From: Tepidicella xavieri
GTDB taxonomy: Bacteria; Pseudomonadota; Gammaproteobacteria; Burkholderiales; Burkholderiaceae_C
DNA length: 64,000 nt
NCBI RefSeq assembly: GCF_004363315.1
Contig: NZ_SNYL01000004.1
Coordinates: 124,001-188,000 of the forward strand
Direction: 5' to 3'
How positions within the stretch are numbered: position 1 is the stretch's first letter; each line of letters opens with the position of its first letter. This document shows positions 18,572-27,570 of this stretch, one piece after another. Below the pieces are notes generated by a model that worked only from the letters and a program-made list of their open reading frames with translations, had not been told where the DNA came from and did no database searches. Position numbers and translations under genes: made by a program.

Positions 18572-19762
18572 TCAAAGCCGCGCCAGCCGGGCCAGCGCCG
18601 CCTTGAGCGTCTCGTCGCGCTTGGCGTAGCAGAAGCGGATCACTTTCTGGTCGAAGCCGTTGCCGTAGAACGCTGACAGCGGAATCGCCGCCACGCCCAC
18701 CTCGCGGGTGAGCCACTGGCAGAAATCGGCTTCGGGCAGGTCTTTTTCCGGCACGGCCAGCCCCGAGATGTCCACGCACTGGAAGTACGTGCCTTCGCTG
18801 GGCAGCAGCCGGAACCGGGTTTGCGCCAGGCCCTGGCGGAACAGGTCGCGCTTGGCGGCGTAGAAGGCCGGCAGCGCCAGGTAGGGGGCCGGGTCAGCCA
18901 TGTAGGCGGCCAGCCCATGCTGCATAGGCGTGTTCACGGTGAACACGTTGAACTGGTGCACCTTGCGGAATTCGGCCATGAGCGGGGCAGGTGCCACCAC
19001 ATAACCCACTTTCCAGCCGGTCACGTGGTAGGTCTTGCCAAAGCTGCTGACGATGAAGGCCCGCGCGGCCAGCCCGGGGTAGCGCGCGGCGCTTTCGTGC
19101 GGCTGGCCGTCGTAGACCATGTGCTCGTACACCTCGTCGCTGATCAGCAGCACGTCGGTGGGGGCCAGCAGTTCTTGGAGGCGCAGCATGTCGTCGCGCG
19201 TCCACACCCGGCCGCTCGGGTTGTGCGGGCTGTTGATGATGAGGGCTCGGGTGCGCGGGGTGATGGCCGCAGCGATGCGGTCAAAGTCGGGCCGGAAGGT
19301 GCCGGGGGTGAGCGGCACCCGCACCACCACGCCGCCGGCCAGTTCGATGTTGGGCACGTAGCTGTCGTAGCAGGGCTCCAGCACGATCACCTCGTCGCCC
19401 GGGTGGACGACGGCCAGCACGGCCGTGAGGATGGCTTGCGTGGCGCCGGCCGTGACGGTCACTTCGGCCTGGGCATCGTAAGCGTGGCCATACAGGGCTT
19501 GCACCTTGGCCGCAATCGCCTGGCGCAGCGCGGGGATGCCGGTCATGGGCGGGTACTGGTTGTGGCCGGCGCGCATGGCGTCGTTCACGGCATCGAGCAG
19601 TCGCGGGTCGCAGTCGAAATCCGGAAAGCCTTGCCCGAGGTTGACCGCCCCCGTTTCGGCGGCCAGGGCCGACATCACCGTGAAGATGGTGGTGCCCACA
19701 TGGGGCAGGCGGCTGGGTACGGCTGGTGTTCGGGGTTCAATGGCGGGAATCGGGGCGTTCAT
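18572..19762 (-). CDS. PLP-dependent aminotransferase class I/II (methionine aminotransferase, YbdL-like)
   Basis: A 396-residue fold-type I aminotransferase. Key features are NLGQGFPDFD near the N-terminus, TAGATQAI, INSPHNPSGRVW and the pyridoxal lysine in SSFGKTYHVTGWKVGY. These match the YbdL/kynurenine-aminotransferase-like group, which uses methionine and other hydrophobic amino acids with 2-oxo acids. The ATG at 19762 (MNAPIP) is preferred; a GTG at 19783 would overlap the cysB stop and add seven residues, and neither has a strong ribosome site. It follows the cysB-type regulator on the same strand, consistent with a role in sulfur amino acid metabolism. Confidence 0.88.
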   Translation of the reverse strand: MNAPIPAIEPRTPAVPSRLPHVGTTIFTVMSALAAETGAVNLGQGFPDFDCDPRLLDAVNDAMRAGHNQYPPMTGIPALRQAIAAKVQALYGHAYDAQAEVTVTAGATQAILTAVLAVVHPGDEVIVLEPCYDSYVPNIELAGGVVVRVPLTPGTFRPDFDRIAAAITPRTRALIINSPHNPSGRVWTRDDMLRLQELLAPTDVLLISDEVYEHMVYDGQPHESAARYPGLAARAFIVSSFGKTYHVTGWKVGYVVAPAPLMAEFRKVHQFNVFTVNTPMQHGLAAYMADPAPYLALPAFYAAKRDLFRQGLAQTRFRLLPSEGTYFQCVDISGLAVPEKDLPEADFCQWLTREVGVAAIPLSAFYGNGFDQKVIRFCYAKRDETLKAALARLARL

Positions 19763-19779
19763 GATCGGGTGTGAATGGC

Positions 19780-20724
19780 TCACAGGTCGTAATCGTGGCC
19801 GTGGCCCTGCATGGCCTTCATGATGAGGTCGCGCGAGAGGCGGTCGCTAAGGAGTTCGGCAAAGCGCAGCACGAACTGGCGCAGGTAGGCCCCGCGCTTG
19901 AACGCCACGCGGGTCACGTTCTGCCCGAACAGGTGTCCGGCGGGGCGGGCCATCAGGTCGGGGTTGCGCTCTTCGCCCTGCATGGCCATCTCGGCCACGA
20001 TGCCCACGCCCATGCCCAGCTTCACGTAGGTCTTGATCACGTCAGAGTCGATCGCTTCAAGCACGATGTGGGGCTTGAGTTGACGCAGGCCGAACGCCTG
20101 GTCGATGCGGGTACGCCCGGTGAACGAGGGGTGGTAGGTGATCAGCGGTACCTGGGCCAGGTCTTCCAGGCTGATTCGCTCTTTTTCCAGCAGCGGGTGG
20201 GCAAATGGCAGCACCAGCACATGCTGCCAGTCGTAGCAGGGCAGGGTGACGAGGTCGTCGTACTGGGTCAGAGATTCGGTGGCGATGCCGATGTCGGCCA
20301 CGTCATCGAGCAGCATTTGGGCCACCTGCGCAGGCGAGCCTTGGTGCAGGCTCACAGACACTTTGGGGTAGATCTGGCGCAGTTTGGCCACGGGGCCAGG
20401 CAGCACGTAGCGCGCCTGGGTGTGGGTGGTGGCGATGCTCAGGGTGCCGCTGTCCTGGGCCGAAAACTGTTCGCCGATGCGCTTGAGGTTGTTGACCTCG
20501 CGCATGATGATTTCGATGCTGCGCAGCACATGCTGGCCGGGCTCCGTCAGGCGTTTGATGCGCTTGCCGTGGCGGGTGAAGATTTCCACGCCCAGTTCAT
20601 CTTCCAACTCGATGATGGCCTTGGACACGCCGGGCTGGGAGGTGTGGAGGGCTTTGGCGGCCTCGGTCAGGTTGAGGTTGCGGCGCACCGCTTCCTGAAC
20701 GAAGCGGAACTGGTGCAGGTTCAT
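19780..20724 (-). CDS. cysB: CysB-family LysR-type transcriptional regulator
   Basis: A 314-residue LysR regulator. The N-terminal helix-turn-helix is RNLNLTEAAKALHTSQPGVSKAI, and the effector domain shows the CysB/Cbl-type residues TTHTQARYVLP, YPKVSVSLHQGSP and GVGIVAEMAM. CysB proteins activate sulfate assimilation genes in response to N-acetylserine. The ATG overlaps the cbiX stop (ATGA), so it is translated with the sirohydrochlorin chelatase gene, which supplies siroheme for sulfite reductase; the pairing supports a sulfur-assimilation regulator. Paralogs such as Cbl cannot be excluded. Confidence 0.9.
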   Translation of the reverse strand: MNLHQFRFVQEAVRRNLNLTEAAKALHTSQPGVSKAIIELEDELGVEIFTRHGKRIKRLTEPGQHVLRSIEIIMREVNNLKRIGEQFSAQDSGTLSIATTHTQARYVLPGPVAKLRQIYPKVSVSLHQGSPAQVAQMLLDDVADIGIATESLTQYDDLVTLPCYDWQHVLVLPFAHPLLEKERISLEDLAQVPLITYHPSFTGRTRIDQAFGLRQLKPHIVLEAIDSDVIKTYVKLGMGVGIVAEMAMQGEERNPDLMARPAGHLFGQNVTRVAFKRGAYLRQFVLRFAELLSDRLSRDLIMKAMQGHGHDYDL

Positions 20725-21092
20725 GGCACAGGCCCCTCCAGGGCAATGTCAGCGAGCAGGGCGATGAGGCGGGGATCTTCGCCAGCGGTGGGCAATCGTT
20801 GCAGGCGTGCGTGCGGGTGGCGGGCTTGCAGGTCGCGCATCAGCGCGGGCAAGTCCTCGCGGGCGTGCTTGCCCATGCCGAAGAACAGCGGCAGCACGCG
20901 GATGTCGGTCGCTCCGTGGGCCACGAGTTCGTCCACCGCCTGTGCCAGCGTGGGCTCGCACAGCTCCAGGTAGGCGCAGCGCACGGTGCAGGACGGATCA
21001 CGCGCGGCGATGGCCTGCGCTACGGCCTGCACCGGCTGGCGCCACAGCGGGTCGCGCGATCCATGCGCAAAGACGATGACGGCGCGCATCAT
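20721..21092 (-). CDS. cbiX: Sirohydrochlorin chelatase, CbiX/SirB short type
   Basis: A 123-residue single-domain chelatase of the CbiX small or SirB type, starting AVIVFAHGSRDPLW with the active-site His, and carrying RVLPLFFGMGKHAREDLP with the second His. It inserts a metal (iron for siroheme, or cobalt in the anaerobic B12 route) into sirohydrochlorin. Since the B12 cluster in this window follows the late-insertion aerobic route, siroheme synthesis for sulfite reductase is the more likely job, and the coupled cysB gene supports this. Two adjacent ATG codons exist (21092 and 21089), with GGGAGGA just upstream. Confidence 0.88.
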   Translation of the reverse strand: MMRAVIVFAHGSRDPLWRQPVQAVAQAIAARDPSCTVRCAYLELCEPTLAQAVDELVAHGATDIRVLPLFFGMGKHAREDLPALMRDLQARHPHARLQRLPTAGEDPRLIALLADIALEGPVP

Positions 21093-21099
21093 TCCTCCC

Positions 21100-22218
21100 T
21101 CATCGCTTCAGCACCAGCCAGCCAAAGGCGCCCAGCGAGGCCAGCGAATACAGCAGCGATGGCGCGGCCGACGCCAGCCACGGCTCCCAATTGCGCAGGT
21201 TGCCGATGTAGCCGAACACGTTGTTGAGCAGGAAAAAGCTGATGCCGATCATGACCCCGGCAAACACATAGGCCGCCAGGCCCTTGGCGCGGAAATGCAG
21301 ATAGGCAAAAGGCAGGGCCAGCACCACCATCACCAGGCAGCTCAGGGGATAGAACACCTTGCGCCAGAACTCGATCTCGTAGCGCTGGGCCGTCTGGTTG
21401 TTGGCCTCCAGATGGCGGATGTAGCGGAAGAGGTCGGCCGTGCGCATCCGCTCGGGCTTGAGCAGGGCCACGGCGATCATGTCGGTCGTCAGCGTGGTCG
21501 GCCAGTCGAGGGTTTCGGGTGTGCTGTGGCGAGTCTGCGGCGCTTGCGTGCCATGGACGAACTCGCGCAAGCGCACGTCGCGCAGCCGCCACAGGCCCGC
21601 GGCATTGTCCACCGTGGCCGAGGCTGCCTGCACGGTTTGGCGGATGCGGCCGTCGTCGTCGAACTCGAAGATGCGCACGCCCTCCAATTCGCCCCGGGCA
21701 TCCATGGCGCGGACGTTGACGGAGATCTGCCGGTCATCCCCCCGCTCCTTGAGCCAGGCGCCCGTCTGCCCCACGCTGATGCGCCCCTGGTAGGTGGCCT
21801 TGAGCAACTGGCCCTGACGGTCGGCCCAGGGGGCCAGGTAGTCGCCGATGGCCACCGTCAGCACCACGAAGCCGGCCCCGAGCCACAGCATGGTTTGCAG
21901 CGCGCGCCAGGGCCCCAGCCCGCTGGTGCGCAAAATGGTGAATTCCGAGCCCTGGGCCAGTCGCACGAGCCCATAGACCGAGCCAATGAGCACGGCGATG
22001 GGCAGCAGCTCGTACAGGCGGCTGGGCACCAGCAGGCCGACGTACAGCAACGCCTGCGGCATGCCGTAGCGCAGCGAGGCGTCCAGCGGCGACGCTCGTC
22101 CCAGCGCTGGCAGCTCGTCCACCAGATCGAAGAACACGAACAGGGCCAGAAAGGCCAGCGCCACGAAGCCGATGGCGCTGAGCACTTCGCCAAAAATGAG
22201 CTTGCGCACCGTTCTCAT
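21100..22218 (-). CDS. lptG: LPS export ABC transporter permease LptG
   Basis: A 372-residue YjgP/YjgQ-family permease. Hydrophobic segments lie at both ends (FVALAFLALFVFFDL, LYELLPIAVLIGSVYGL and, near the C-terminus, LSCLVMVVLALPFAYL and VMIGISFFLLNNVFGY) around a periplasmic beta-jellyroll domain. With LptF and the ATPase LptB2 it extracts lipopolysaccharide from the inner membrane. The start ATG overlaps the lptF stop (ATGA), which fixes the start and shows translational coupling. It ends 8 bases before cbiX, so transcription may continue into cbiX and cysB. Confidence 0.95.
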   Translation of the reverse strand: MRTVRKLIFGEVLSAIGFVALAFLALFVFFDLVDELPALGRASPLDASLRYGMPQALLYVGLLVPSRLYELLPIAVLIGSVYGLVRLAQGSEFTILRTSGLGPWRALQTMLWLGAGFVVLTVAIGDYLAPWADRQGQLLKATYQGRISVGQTGAWLKERGDDRQISVNVRAMDARGELEGVRIFEFDDDGRIRQTVQAASATVDNAAGLWRLRDVRLREFVHGTQAPQTRHSTPETLDWPTTLTTDMIAVALLKPERMRTADLFRYIRHLEANNQTAQRYEIEFWRKVFYPLSCLVMVVLALPFAYLHFRAKGLAAYVFAGVMIGISFFLLNNVFGYIGNLRNWEPWLASAAPSLLYSLASLGAFGWLVLKR

Positions 22219-23318
22219 GCGCTGGCCCGGGAAAAGGTGGGCATGGGCAGGCGCCAACCCCAATGGCGCTTGGCCAGCCACAAGGCGCTCAAGGCGAACA
22301 CCCCGCCATGCAGCCCCAGCATCAACGCCGGCCACGACATACGCCCCGTGGTCACCCAGTTCTGCCCCAGGTTGAGCAGGTTGTAGTACACGATGAAGGC
22401 AAACAACATGAACATCAGATTGCCGCTCTTGCCAGCCCTGGGGTTGCCGGCCGCCACGGCCACTCCCATGAGCGTGAAATTGATGGCCGTCAACGCCAGC
22501 CCCACCCGCCACGACAATTCCCCGGCATGGGCGGGGTGCGGTTGCGTCAGCAACTCCCAGGTCGATCGGGCTTTGAGGCCGAAAGCCGCCTCCGTGCTGG
22601 CGCTGCTATGCCCGATCTGGATGCCATAGGCGCGGAACTCGCTCAGCCGCACCGGCCCCGGCGCCTCCGCCGGGGCCAGTTCCAGGCGCTGGCCTTGCTC
22701 CAGCAGCAGCATTTGCTGCTCACCCATCCACTCCACCCGGCCGCTGCGCGCCGACGTGATGCTTTCTCGGCCGTCGCGCGCTGTGCTGGCAATGAAGACG
22801 TTGCGTCCCTCGGTGCCGTCGGCCGTGTCTTTGTCGATGAAGAACACCCGCCGGCCGCCCGAGGATTCCTGGAACTGTCCGGGCGCGATGCGCTCCAGGT
22901 CGCCGCGTTGTTCGTAACGGCTGCGCAATTCGTCGGTCTGGCGATTGGCCCAAGGCCAGGCAAACATCACCAGCACGGCGATGGCCAGCAAGATCGGCCA
23001 GGCGAAGCGAAACACGGGTGGCAAAAAGGCCGCAATGCCCCGGCCGCTGGAAAACCAGATCACCATTTCGCTGTCGCGGTACATGCGCGAGAGGGTAGAG
23101 ACGACCGCGATGAACAGCGCCAGCGTGAGCACCGTGGGCAGCCGCCCGATGACGGTGTAGGTGAGCACCAGAAGAATTTCTTCAGGGTTGACGCTGCCCC
23201 TGTTGGCCAGCCCCAGCGTGCGGATCAGCAGCATCGTGATCACGATGGTCAGCAAGACCAGCAGCGAAGCCCCGAAGCTTCGCGCCATCTCACGGCGCAG
23301 GGAGGAATGGAATAACAT
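22215..23318 (-). CDS. lptF: LPS export ABC transporter permease LptF
   Basis: A 367-residue YjgP/YjgQ-family permease beginning [16 protein letters not shown], typical of LptF, with N-terminal membrane segments ([41 protein letters not shown]), a periplasmic domain and C-terminal membrane segments. It pairs with LptG in the LptB2FG complex. It is divergent from pepA, with only 28 bases between the two ATG codons, the same arrangement as in many gamma- and betaproteobacteria. Confidence 0.95.
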   Translation of the reverse strand: MLFHSSLRREMARSFGASLLVLLTIVITMLLIRTLGLANRGSVNPEEILLVLTYTVIGRLPTVLTLALFIAVVSTLSRMYRDSEMVIWFSSGRGIAAFLPPVFRFAWPILLAIAVLVMFAWPWANRQTDELRSRYEQRGDLERIAPGQFQESSGGRRVFFIDKDTADGTEGRNVFIASTARDGRESITSARSGRVEWMGEQQMLLLEQGQRLELAPAEAPGPVRLSEFRAYGIQIGHSSASTEAAFGLKARSTWELLTQPHPAHAGELSWRVGLALTAINFTLMGVAVAAGNPRAGKSGNLMFMLFAFIVYYNLLNLGQNWVTTGRMSWPALMLGLHGGVFALSALWLAKRHWGWRLPMPTFSRASA

Positions 23319-23346
23319 CGTTGGCAAACCCACAACAGCCGACATT

Positions 23347-24855
23347 ATGGACTTCGAACTCAAAACCCTGACCTCCCACCAGGCTGCCAGCATGGCGGCC
23401 GATGCCCTCATCCTGCTGTGGCCCGACCGGGCCGACGAGGCCGCTGGGGGCATCGACGATCCCTTGACGCTGTGGGCCCGCGGCGCCGTGGCGGACAAGG
23501 ACATCGAGCCCGCCGCCGGCAGTTGCCTGCTGGCCCACCGGCTGCCGGGCGTGCAGCCGCGCCGGCTGGCGCTGGCGCGGGCAGGCGACGGCTCGGCCGC
23601 CGCGGTGCGCAAAGCGGTGCTGGCCGCGCTCAAAGCGCTGCCACAGGACGCCCTCAAGCGCCTGGTGCTGCTGGCAGGCAACATCGCAGCACCTGCGGTG
23701 TCGGCCGCGGTGCAGGCGGTCTCTGAGGCCAGCTACCGGTATGTCGCCACCAAGTCTCAGGCCAAGCCCCGGGCTTTGCAAAAGGTGACCGTGGGCGTGG
23801 CCGATGCGGGCGCGGTGCGGCAGGCCTTCGAGCAGGGGGTGGCGGTGGCCCACGGCGTGGAATGGGCGCGTGAGTGGGCCAACCGGCCCGGCAACCATGC
23901 CACGCCCACCCTGCTGGCCGAGGCCGCCCGGCAACTGGGCCGCCAGCCCAAGGTGTCGGTCGAGGTGCTGGGCCCCAAAGAGGTGGCCAAGCTGGGCATG
24001 GGGGCATTCATGGCGGTGGCCCAAGGCTCCAGCGAGCCGCTGCGTTTCATCGTGCTCAAGTATCAGGGGGCGGCCAAGTCGAGCGTCCCGGTGGTGTTGG
24101 TGGGCAAGGGCATCACCTTCGACACGGGGGGCATTTCCCTCAAACCCGCCCCCGAGATGGACGAGATGAAATTCGACATGGGCGGCGCAGCCAGCGTGCT
24201 GGGCACCTTTGCCGCGCTGGCTCGGCTGCAACCCGCCATCAACGTCGTCGGGCTGGTGCCCAGTTGCGAAAACATGCCGGACGGGCGCGCCATCAAGCCC
24301 GGCGATGTGGTCACCAGCATGAGCGGGCAGACGATCGAAATCCTCAACACCGATGCCGAAGGGCGCTTGATCCTGTGCGACGCGCTCACCTACGCCCAGC
24401 GCTTCCAGCCCCGCGCGCTGATCGACGTGGCCACGCTGACCGGCGCTTGCGTGATCGCCCTGGGTGGCGTGCGTGCCGGCATGTACGCCAATCGCGACGA
24501 ACTGGCGCAGGCGCTCTATCAGGCCGGCGAGCAGGCGCTCGATCCGTGCTGGCGCATGCCGCTGGACGACGAGTACGCCGAAGGGCTGAAGTCGCCCTTT
24601 GCCGACATGGCCAACGTGGCTGGACGGCCAGCCGGTTCCGTGACGGCGGCCAAGTTCCTGCAAAAGTTCGTGGGCGAGGCGCCCTGGGCGCACCTGGACA
24701 TTGCTGGCGTGGCTTGGAAGGGCGGGGCGGCCAAGGGAGCGACAGGGCGGCCGGTGCCGCTGCTCGTGCAGTATTTGCTCGACGAGGCCAGCCGCCTGGC
24801 ACAGGAACCGCGCCGATCGGCCAAGACGGCGGCCAAAACCCCTCGCAAGCGCTGA
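23347..24855 (+). CDS. pepA: Leucyl aminopeptidase
   Basis: A 502-residue M17 metallo-aminopeptidase that removes N-terminal residues from peptides using two metal ions. Metal- and substrate-binding motifs are intact: [28 protein letters not shown] and the family signature [10 protein letters not shown]. The C-terminal tail is Lys/Arg/Ala-rich. In E. coli the same protein also binds DNA in cer recombination and carAB control. The ATG at 23347 gives the usual N-terminus (MDFELKT). It is followed 14 bases later by holC, the usual order. Confidence 0.96.
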   Translation: MDFELKTLTSHQAASMAADALILLWPDRADEAAGGIDDPLTLWARGAVADKDIEPAAGSCLLAHRLPGVQPRRLALARAGDGSAAAVRKAVLAALKALPQDALKRLVLLAGNIAAPAVSAAVQAVSEASYRYVATKSQAKPRALQKVTVGVADAGAVRQAFEQGVAVAHGVEWAREWANRPGNHATPTLLAEAARQLGRQPKVSVEVLGPKEVAKLGMGAFMAVAQGSSEPLRFIVLKYQGAAKSSVPVVLVGKGITFDTGGISLKPAPEMDEMKFDMGGAASVLGTFAALARLQPAINVVGLVPSCENMPDGRAIKPGDVVTSMSGQTIEILNTDAEGRLILCDALTYAQRFQPRALIDVATLTGACVIALGGVRAGMYANRDELAQALYQAGEQALDPCWRMPLDDEYAEGLKSPFADMANVAGRPAGSVTAAKFLQKFVGEAPWAHLDIAGVAWKGGAAKGATGRPVPLLVQYLLDEASRLAQEPRRSAKTAAKTPRKR

Positions 24856-24869
24856 CCGTGTCGGCAGCC

Positions 24870-25331
24870 ATGTCCCCGGCCATCGCCTTTCACTTCAATG
24901 TGCCGGCGTCGCCACAGGCTTATCTGTGCCGCCTGTTGCGCAAAGCCTCGCTCGCTGGCCTGCGCAGTTGGGTGCTGCTGCCGCAAGACCTGCTTCGCCC
25001 CTTGGATGACGCCTTGTGGACGTTTTCGGCCGAGGACTTCATCCCGCACGCGGTGTGCGGCATCGTGCCGCCTGCGCAGTGGCAGCGCGCGGCCGTGGTC
25101 CTGTCGGACGGGGCCATGCCTGAGCCCGGGTCCGGCGTTTCGGTGCTGGTGAACCTGTTGCCGGCCGTGCCGCCCGGGTTTGAAGGCTTTCAACGGCTCA
25201 TCGAGGTCGTGCCCGAAGACGATGCCCTCAAGGCGGCGGCCCGGCAGCGTTGGCGCCATTACACCGGCTTGGGCTACACCATCGAGCGCCATGACGTGGC
25301 GCAACTGGCGCAGCGCCTGCAAGAACGCTGA
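24870..25331 (+). CDS. holC: DNA polymerase III subunit chi
   Basis: A 153-residue protein with the HolC fold features: AFHFNVPASPQAYLCRLLRKA at the start, WTFSAEDFIPH in the middle and the C-terminal RQRWRHYTGLGYTIERHD. Chi links the clamp loader to single-stranded DNA-binding protein. It directly follows pepA, the usual neighbour. The ATG at 24870 is preferred; a GTG at 24858 would add four residues. A GC-rich hairpin follows 31 bases after the stop. Confidence 0.93.
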   Translation: MSPAIAFHFNVPASPQAYLCRLLRKASLAGLRSWVLLPQDLLRPLDDALWTFSAEDFIPHAVCGIVPPAQWQRAAVVLSDGAMPEPGSGVSVLVNLLPAVPPGFEGFQRLIEVVPEDDALKAAARQRWRHYTGLGYTIERHDVAQLAQRLQER

Positions 25332-25362
25332 AGGGCCAGACCCCAAACGCGCATCACAAACG

Positions 25363-25388
25363 CACATGGCCCCGAACGGGGCCATGTG
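25363..25388. terminator. Perfect 11-bp hairpin between convergent holC and SWIB genes
   Basis: CACATGGCCCC (25363-25373) and GGGGCCATGTG (25378-25388) form a perfect stem with the 4-base loop GAAC. No T run follows on either strand. Its place between two convergent stops suggests a shared terminator or mRNA 3' stabiliser. Confidence 0.5.
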
Positions 25389-25408
25389 GGCAACGTGACG
25401 CGGCTGAA

Positions 25409-25705
25409 TCAGGACAGGTGGCCGCTGATCAGTTTGGTCATCTCGAACATCGAGACCTGCGGCTTCTTGAAAATGTCTTTGAGCTTCGCGTCGGCGTTGA
25501 TCATGCGCTTGTTGGTGGCGTCCTGCAGCTTGTTCTTCTTGATGTACTCCCAGACCTTCTTGGTCACCTCCGTGCGGGGCATGGGCTTGCTGCCGATGAC
25601 GGCGGCCAGCGTGGGGCTCGGGGTCATGGGTTTCATGAAAGCGGCGTTGGGCGTGCGCTTGGCCGGCGCAGCTTTAGCAGCAGGAGCTTTTTTCGCAGTT
25701 GCCAT
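25409..25705 (-). CDS. SWIB/MDM2 domain-containing protein
   Basis: A 98-residue basic protein. Residues 1-24 are Lys/Ala/Pro-rich, like a histone H1 tail, and residues about 26-98 form a SWIB/MDM2 domain (MPRTEVTKKVWEYIKKNKLQD, NADAKLKDIF and SMFEMTKLISGHL). The SWIB domain is mostly known from eukaryotic chromatin remodelling but also occurs in chlamydiae and many betaproteobacteria. The composition suggests a small nucleoid-associated or DNA-topology-linked protein; no function is established. It stands alone, divergent from rraA with 267 bases between starts; no clear promoter was recognised there. Confidence 0.9.
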   Translation of the reverse strand: MATAKKAPAAKAAPAKRTPNAAFMKPMTPSPTLAAVIGSKPMPRTEVTKKVWEYIKKNKLQDATNKRMINADAKLKDIFKKPQVSMFEMTKLISGHLS

Positions 25706-25972
25706 GTGTCAAGTCCTTCTGTGGGTTTGAGTCATGTCATGGGGTGTATCCAACACCGGCCACGAACGGTGGTCATCCTATACGCAAAGTTCCCGGTTTC
25801 ATAGAGAGGCAAAGGGTTTTTTTCGGGGGGCATGGGTTTTTCCTAGGGGGTGATGAACGTGCGCGACATTCAGCGCAAGCGGTGTCAGCCTCTTGAAAGC
25901 AACCGGCCAGGCTGCTCGGCTATCATCGGCTGGAAATCGGCCTGTCTCGGGGCTGTCACGATGAGGATGACC

Positions 25973-26467
25973 GTGAAATTTGCCACTTGCGATTTGTGCG
26001 ATGCGTACAAGAACGATCTGAGCGGAGACTTTCGGGTACTGCCCCCGGTGTTTCGGGATTTCGGCGGGCGACAGGCGTTTGCCGGCCCGGTGGCCACGGT
26101 CAAGTGCCATGAAGACAACTCCCTGGTGAAAGCCGCCGTCGAGTCCCCCGGGCTCGGGCGTGTGCTGGTGGTGGACGGTGGCGGCTCGTTGCGGCGGGCG
26201 TTGGTCGGGGGCAATCTGGCGGCGGCAGCGGCCCGGCATGGCTGGGCCGGCGTGGTGGTGGACGGCTGCGTGCGCGACGTGGCCGAACTGCGTGCCTGCG
26301 ACGTGGGCATCCGTGCTCTGGCGGCCATGCCGCTGCCTACCGAAAAGCGTCAGCAGGGGCTCAGCGACGTGCCGGTCTGGATCCAGGGCGTGCCCGTGCG
26401 CCCCGGCGAATGGCTGTACGCCGACGAAGACGGCATCGTCATCAGCCGGACACCGATCCACCCCTGA
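25973..26467 (+). CDS. rraA: Ribonuclease E activity regulator RraA
   Basis: A 164-residue RraA-family protein with [40 protein letters not shown] and [11 protein letters not shown]. In E. coli RraA binds RNase E and restrains mRNA decay; relatives in other bacteria act as 4-hydroxy-4-methyl-2-oxoglutarate aldolases, and the GGSxRRA plus DGxxRD residues needed for that activity are also seen here, so either role is possible. Three starts compete: ATG at 25961, ATG at 25967 and GTG at 25973. GTG is preferred because GAGGATG sits at ribosome-site distance and the resulting N-terminus aligns with E. coli RraA. Confidence 0.9.
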   Translation: MKFATCDLCDAYKNDLSGDFRVLPPVFRDFGGRQAFAGPVATVKCHEDNSLVKAAVESPGLGRVLVVDGGGSLRRALVGGNLAAAAARHGWAGVVVDGCVRDVAELRACDVGIRALAAMPLPTEKRQQGLSDVPVWIQGVPVRPGEWLYADEDGIVISRTPIHP

Positions 26468-26519
26468 ATGCCACGGCTCAAGTGCGGGGCGCAAGACCTT
26501 TGGCGGGCAGGCGCGGGAC

Positions 26520-27332
26520 TCAGGCCGTCAGGCCTTTGTACAGCATGAAGCCGGCCAACGCATACAGGATCAGGGCAAACAGCCGTTTCAGCGGTTTGAC
26601 GGGCAGGGCGTGAGCGGCCCGCACGCCCAGCGGCGCGGTCAGCACGCTGGCCGTGGAGATGACCAGCAACGCCGGCAGATAGATGTAGCCGATGGAGCCG
26701 GCAGGCAACCCCGGTACGCCGCTGCCGGAGACGATGTAGCCCGCCGCATTGGCCAACGCAATCGGAAAGCCCAAGGCCGCGCTGGTGGCCACGGCCTGGT
26801 GCATGGCCACGTTGCACCACGTCAGGAAGGGCACGCTCACGAAGCCGCCACCGGCGCCCACCAGCCCGGACAGGAAACCGATCACGCCCCCGGCAGCGAA
26901 CTGCCCCGGCGTGCCCGGCAGCGTGCGGCTGGGGCGGGGCTTGCGGTCCAGCAGCATCTGGGTACCTGAAAACGCCACGAAACCTGCGAACACCAGCGCC
27001 AGCCAGCGGCCGCCCAGCACGGCAAACACGCCCAGGCTGGCCAGTGCCGCGCCGGCCACGATGCCCGGGGCCAGGCGCGCGACGATATCCCAGCGCACGG
27101 CGCCACGGCGGTGATGCGCCCGGACGCTGGACAGCGACGTGAAGACGATCGTGGCCATGGAGGTCGCGATGGCGACCTTGACCGCCAGATCGGCAGACAC
27201 CCCTTGCGCGGTGACGATCACGGTGATGAAAGGCACCATCAGCATGCCGCCGCCGATGCCGAGCAGGCCCGCCAGAAAGCCCGTGAACATGCCCAAGGCC
27301 AGCAACTGGGCCACCAGCAGGAGATCCAACAT
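26520..27332 (-). CDS. TauE/SafE family sulfite/anion exporter, membrane protein
   Basis: A 270-residue membrane protein with about eight hydrophobic segments and the two-fold family repeat: GLLGIGGGMLMVPFI near residue 22 and SGLVGAGGGFVSVPFLTW near residue 155. Family members move sulfite, sulfoacetate or other organosulfur anions, but most have unknown substrates. No neighbouring gene indicates the substrate. It is convergent with rraA, and its ATG lies about 25 bases past the 3' end of the predicted 6S RNA. Confidence 0.9.
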   Translation of the reverse strand: MLDLLLVAQLLALGMFTGFLAGLLGIGGGMLMVPFITVIVTAQGVSADLAVKVAIATSMATIVFTSLSSVRAHHRRGAVRWDIVARLAPGIVAGAALASLGVFAVLGGRWLALVFAGFVAFSGTQMLLDRKPRPSRTLPGTPGQFAAGGVIGFLSGLVGAGGGFVSVPFLTWCNVAMHQAVATSAALGFPIALANAAGYIVSGSGVPGLPAGSIGYIYLPALLVISTASVLTAPLGVRAAHALPVKPLKRLFALILYALAGFMLYKGLTA

Positions 27333-27357
27333 GCAAGAGGGGGAGAGGTAGGGGAAA

Positions 27358-27535
27358 GGTGTCCGCCGTTGTGCCGGACCGTCATCCTGAACGTGGGGGT
27401 TCAGGTGGGCGAGGGCAGCGCAGCTTCGGGTTCGTCTGACGCGAGACGATCACACCCACTGCGCGATGTACCAAGCCCGGGCTCAATGAGCATTGGTTCA
27501 AGGAAATATAAAGCCCGACTCCAACGGCAGACGCC
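27358..27535 (-). ncRNA. ssrS: 6S RNA
   Basis: On the minus strand just after zapA lies a segment of about 178 bases that folds as a 6S RNA. The two ends pair over at least 10 positions with G-U wobbles: GGCGTCTGCCGTTG at the 5' end (27535 downward) with CAACGGCGGACACC at the 3' end (27358-27371). Internally, GCAGTGGGT pairs with ACCC-GAAGCTGC around the hairpin CGTCTCGCGTCAGACG, and CTGAACCCCCACGTTCAG makes the side hairpin that matches the CCUUGAACC part of E. coli 6S. The zapA-6S order is conserved in many proteobacteria. 6S RNA binds sigma-70 RNA polymerase as a promoter mimic in stationary phase. Exact ends are estimated from the stem. Confidence 0.82.
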
Positions 27536-27570
27536 CCGATTGTAGTACGTCGCCTGGCAGCGAGGACCGC

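Noticed and set aside
20721-21092. cbiX as part of the B12 pathway (early cobalt insertion)
   Set aside because: The window encodes the late-insertion aerobic set (cobG, cobF, cobN), and cbiX is coupled to a CysB-type regulator, so siroheme synthesis is more likely.
25893-25926. TTGAAA and TATCAT as a promoter for rraA
   Set aside because: The spacing is 22 bases, too long for a normal sigma-70 promoter.
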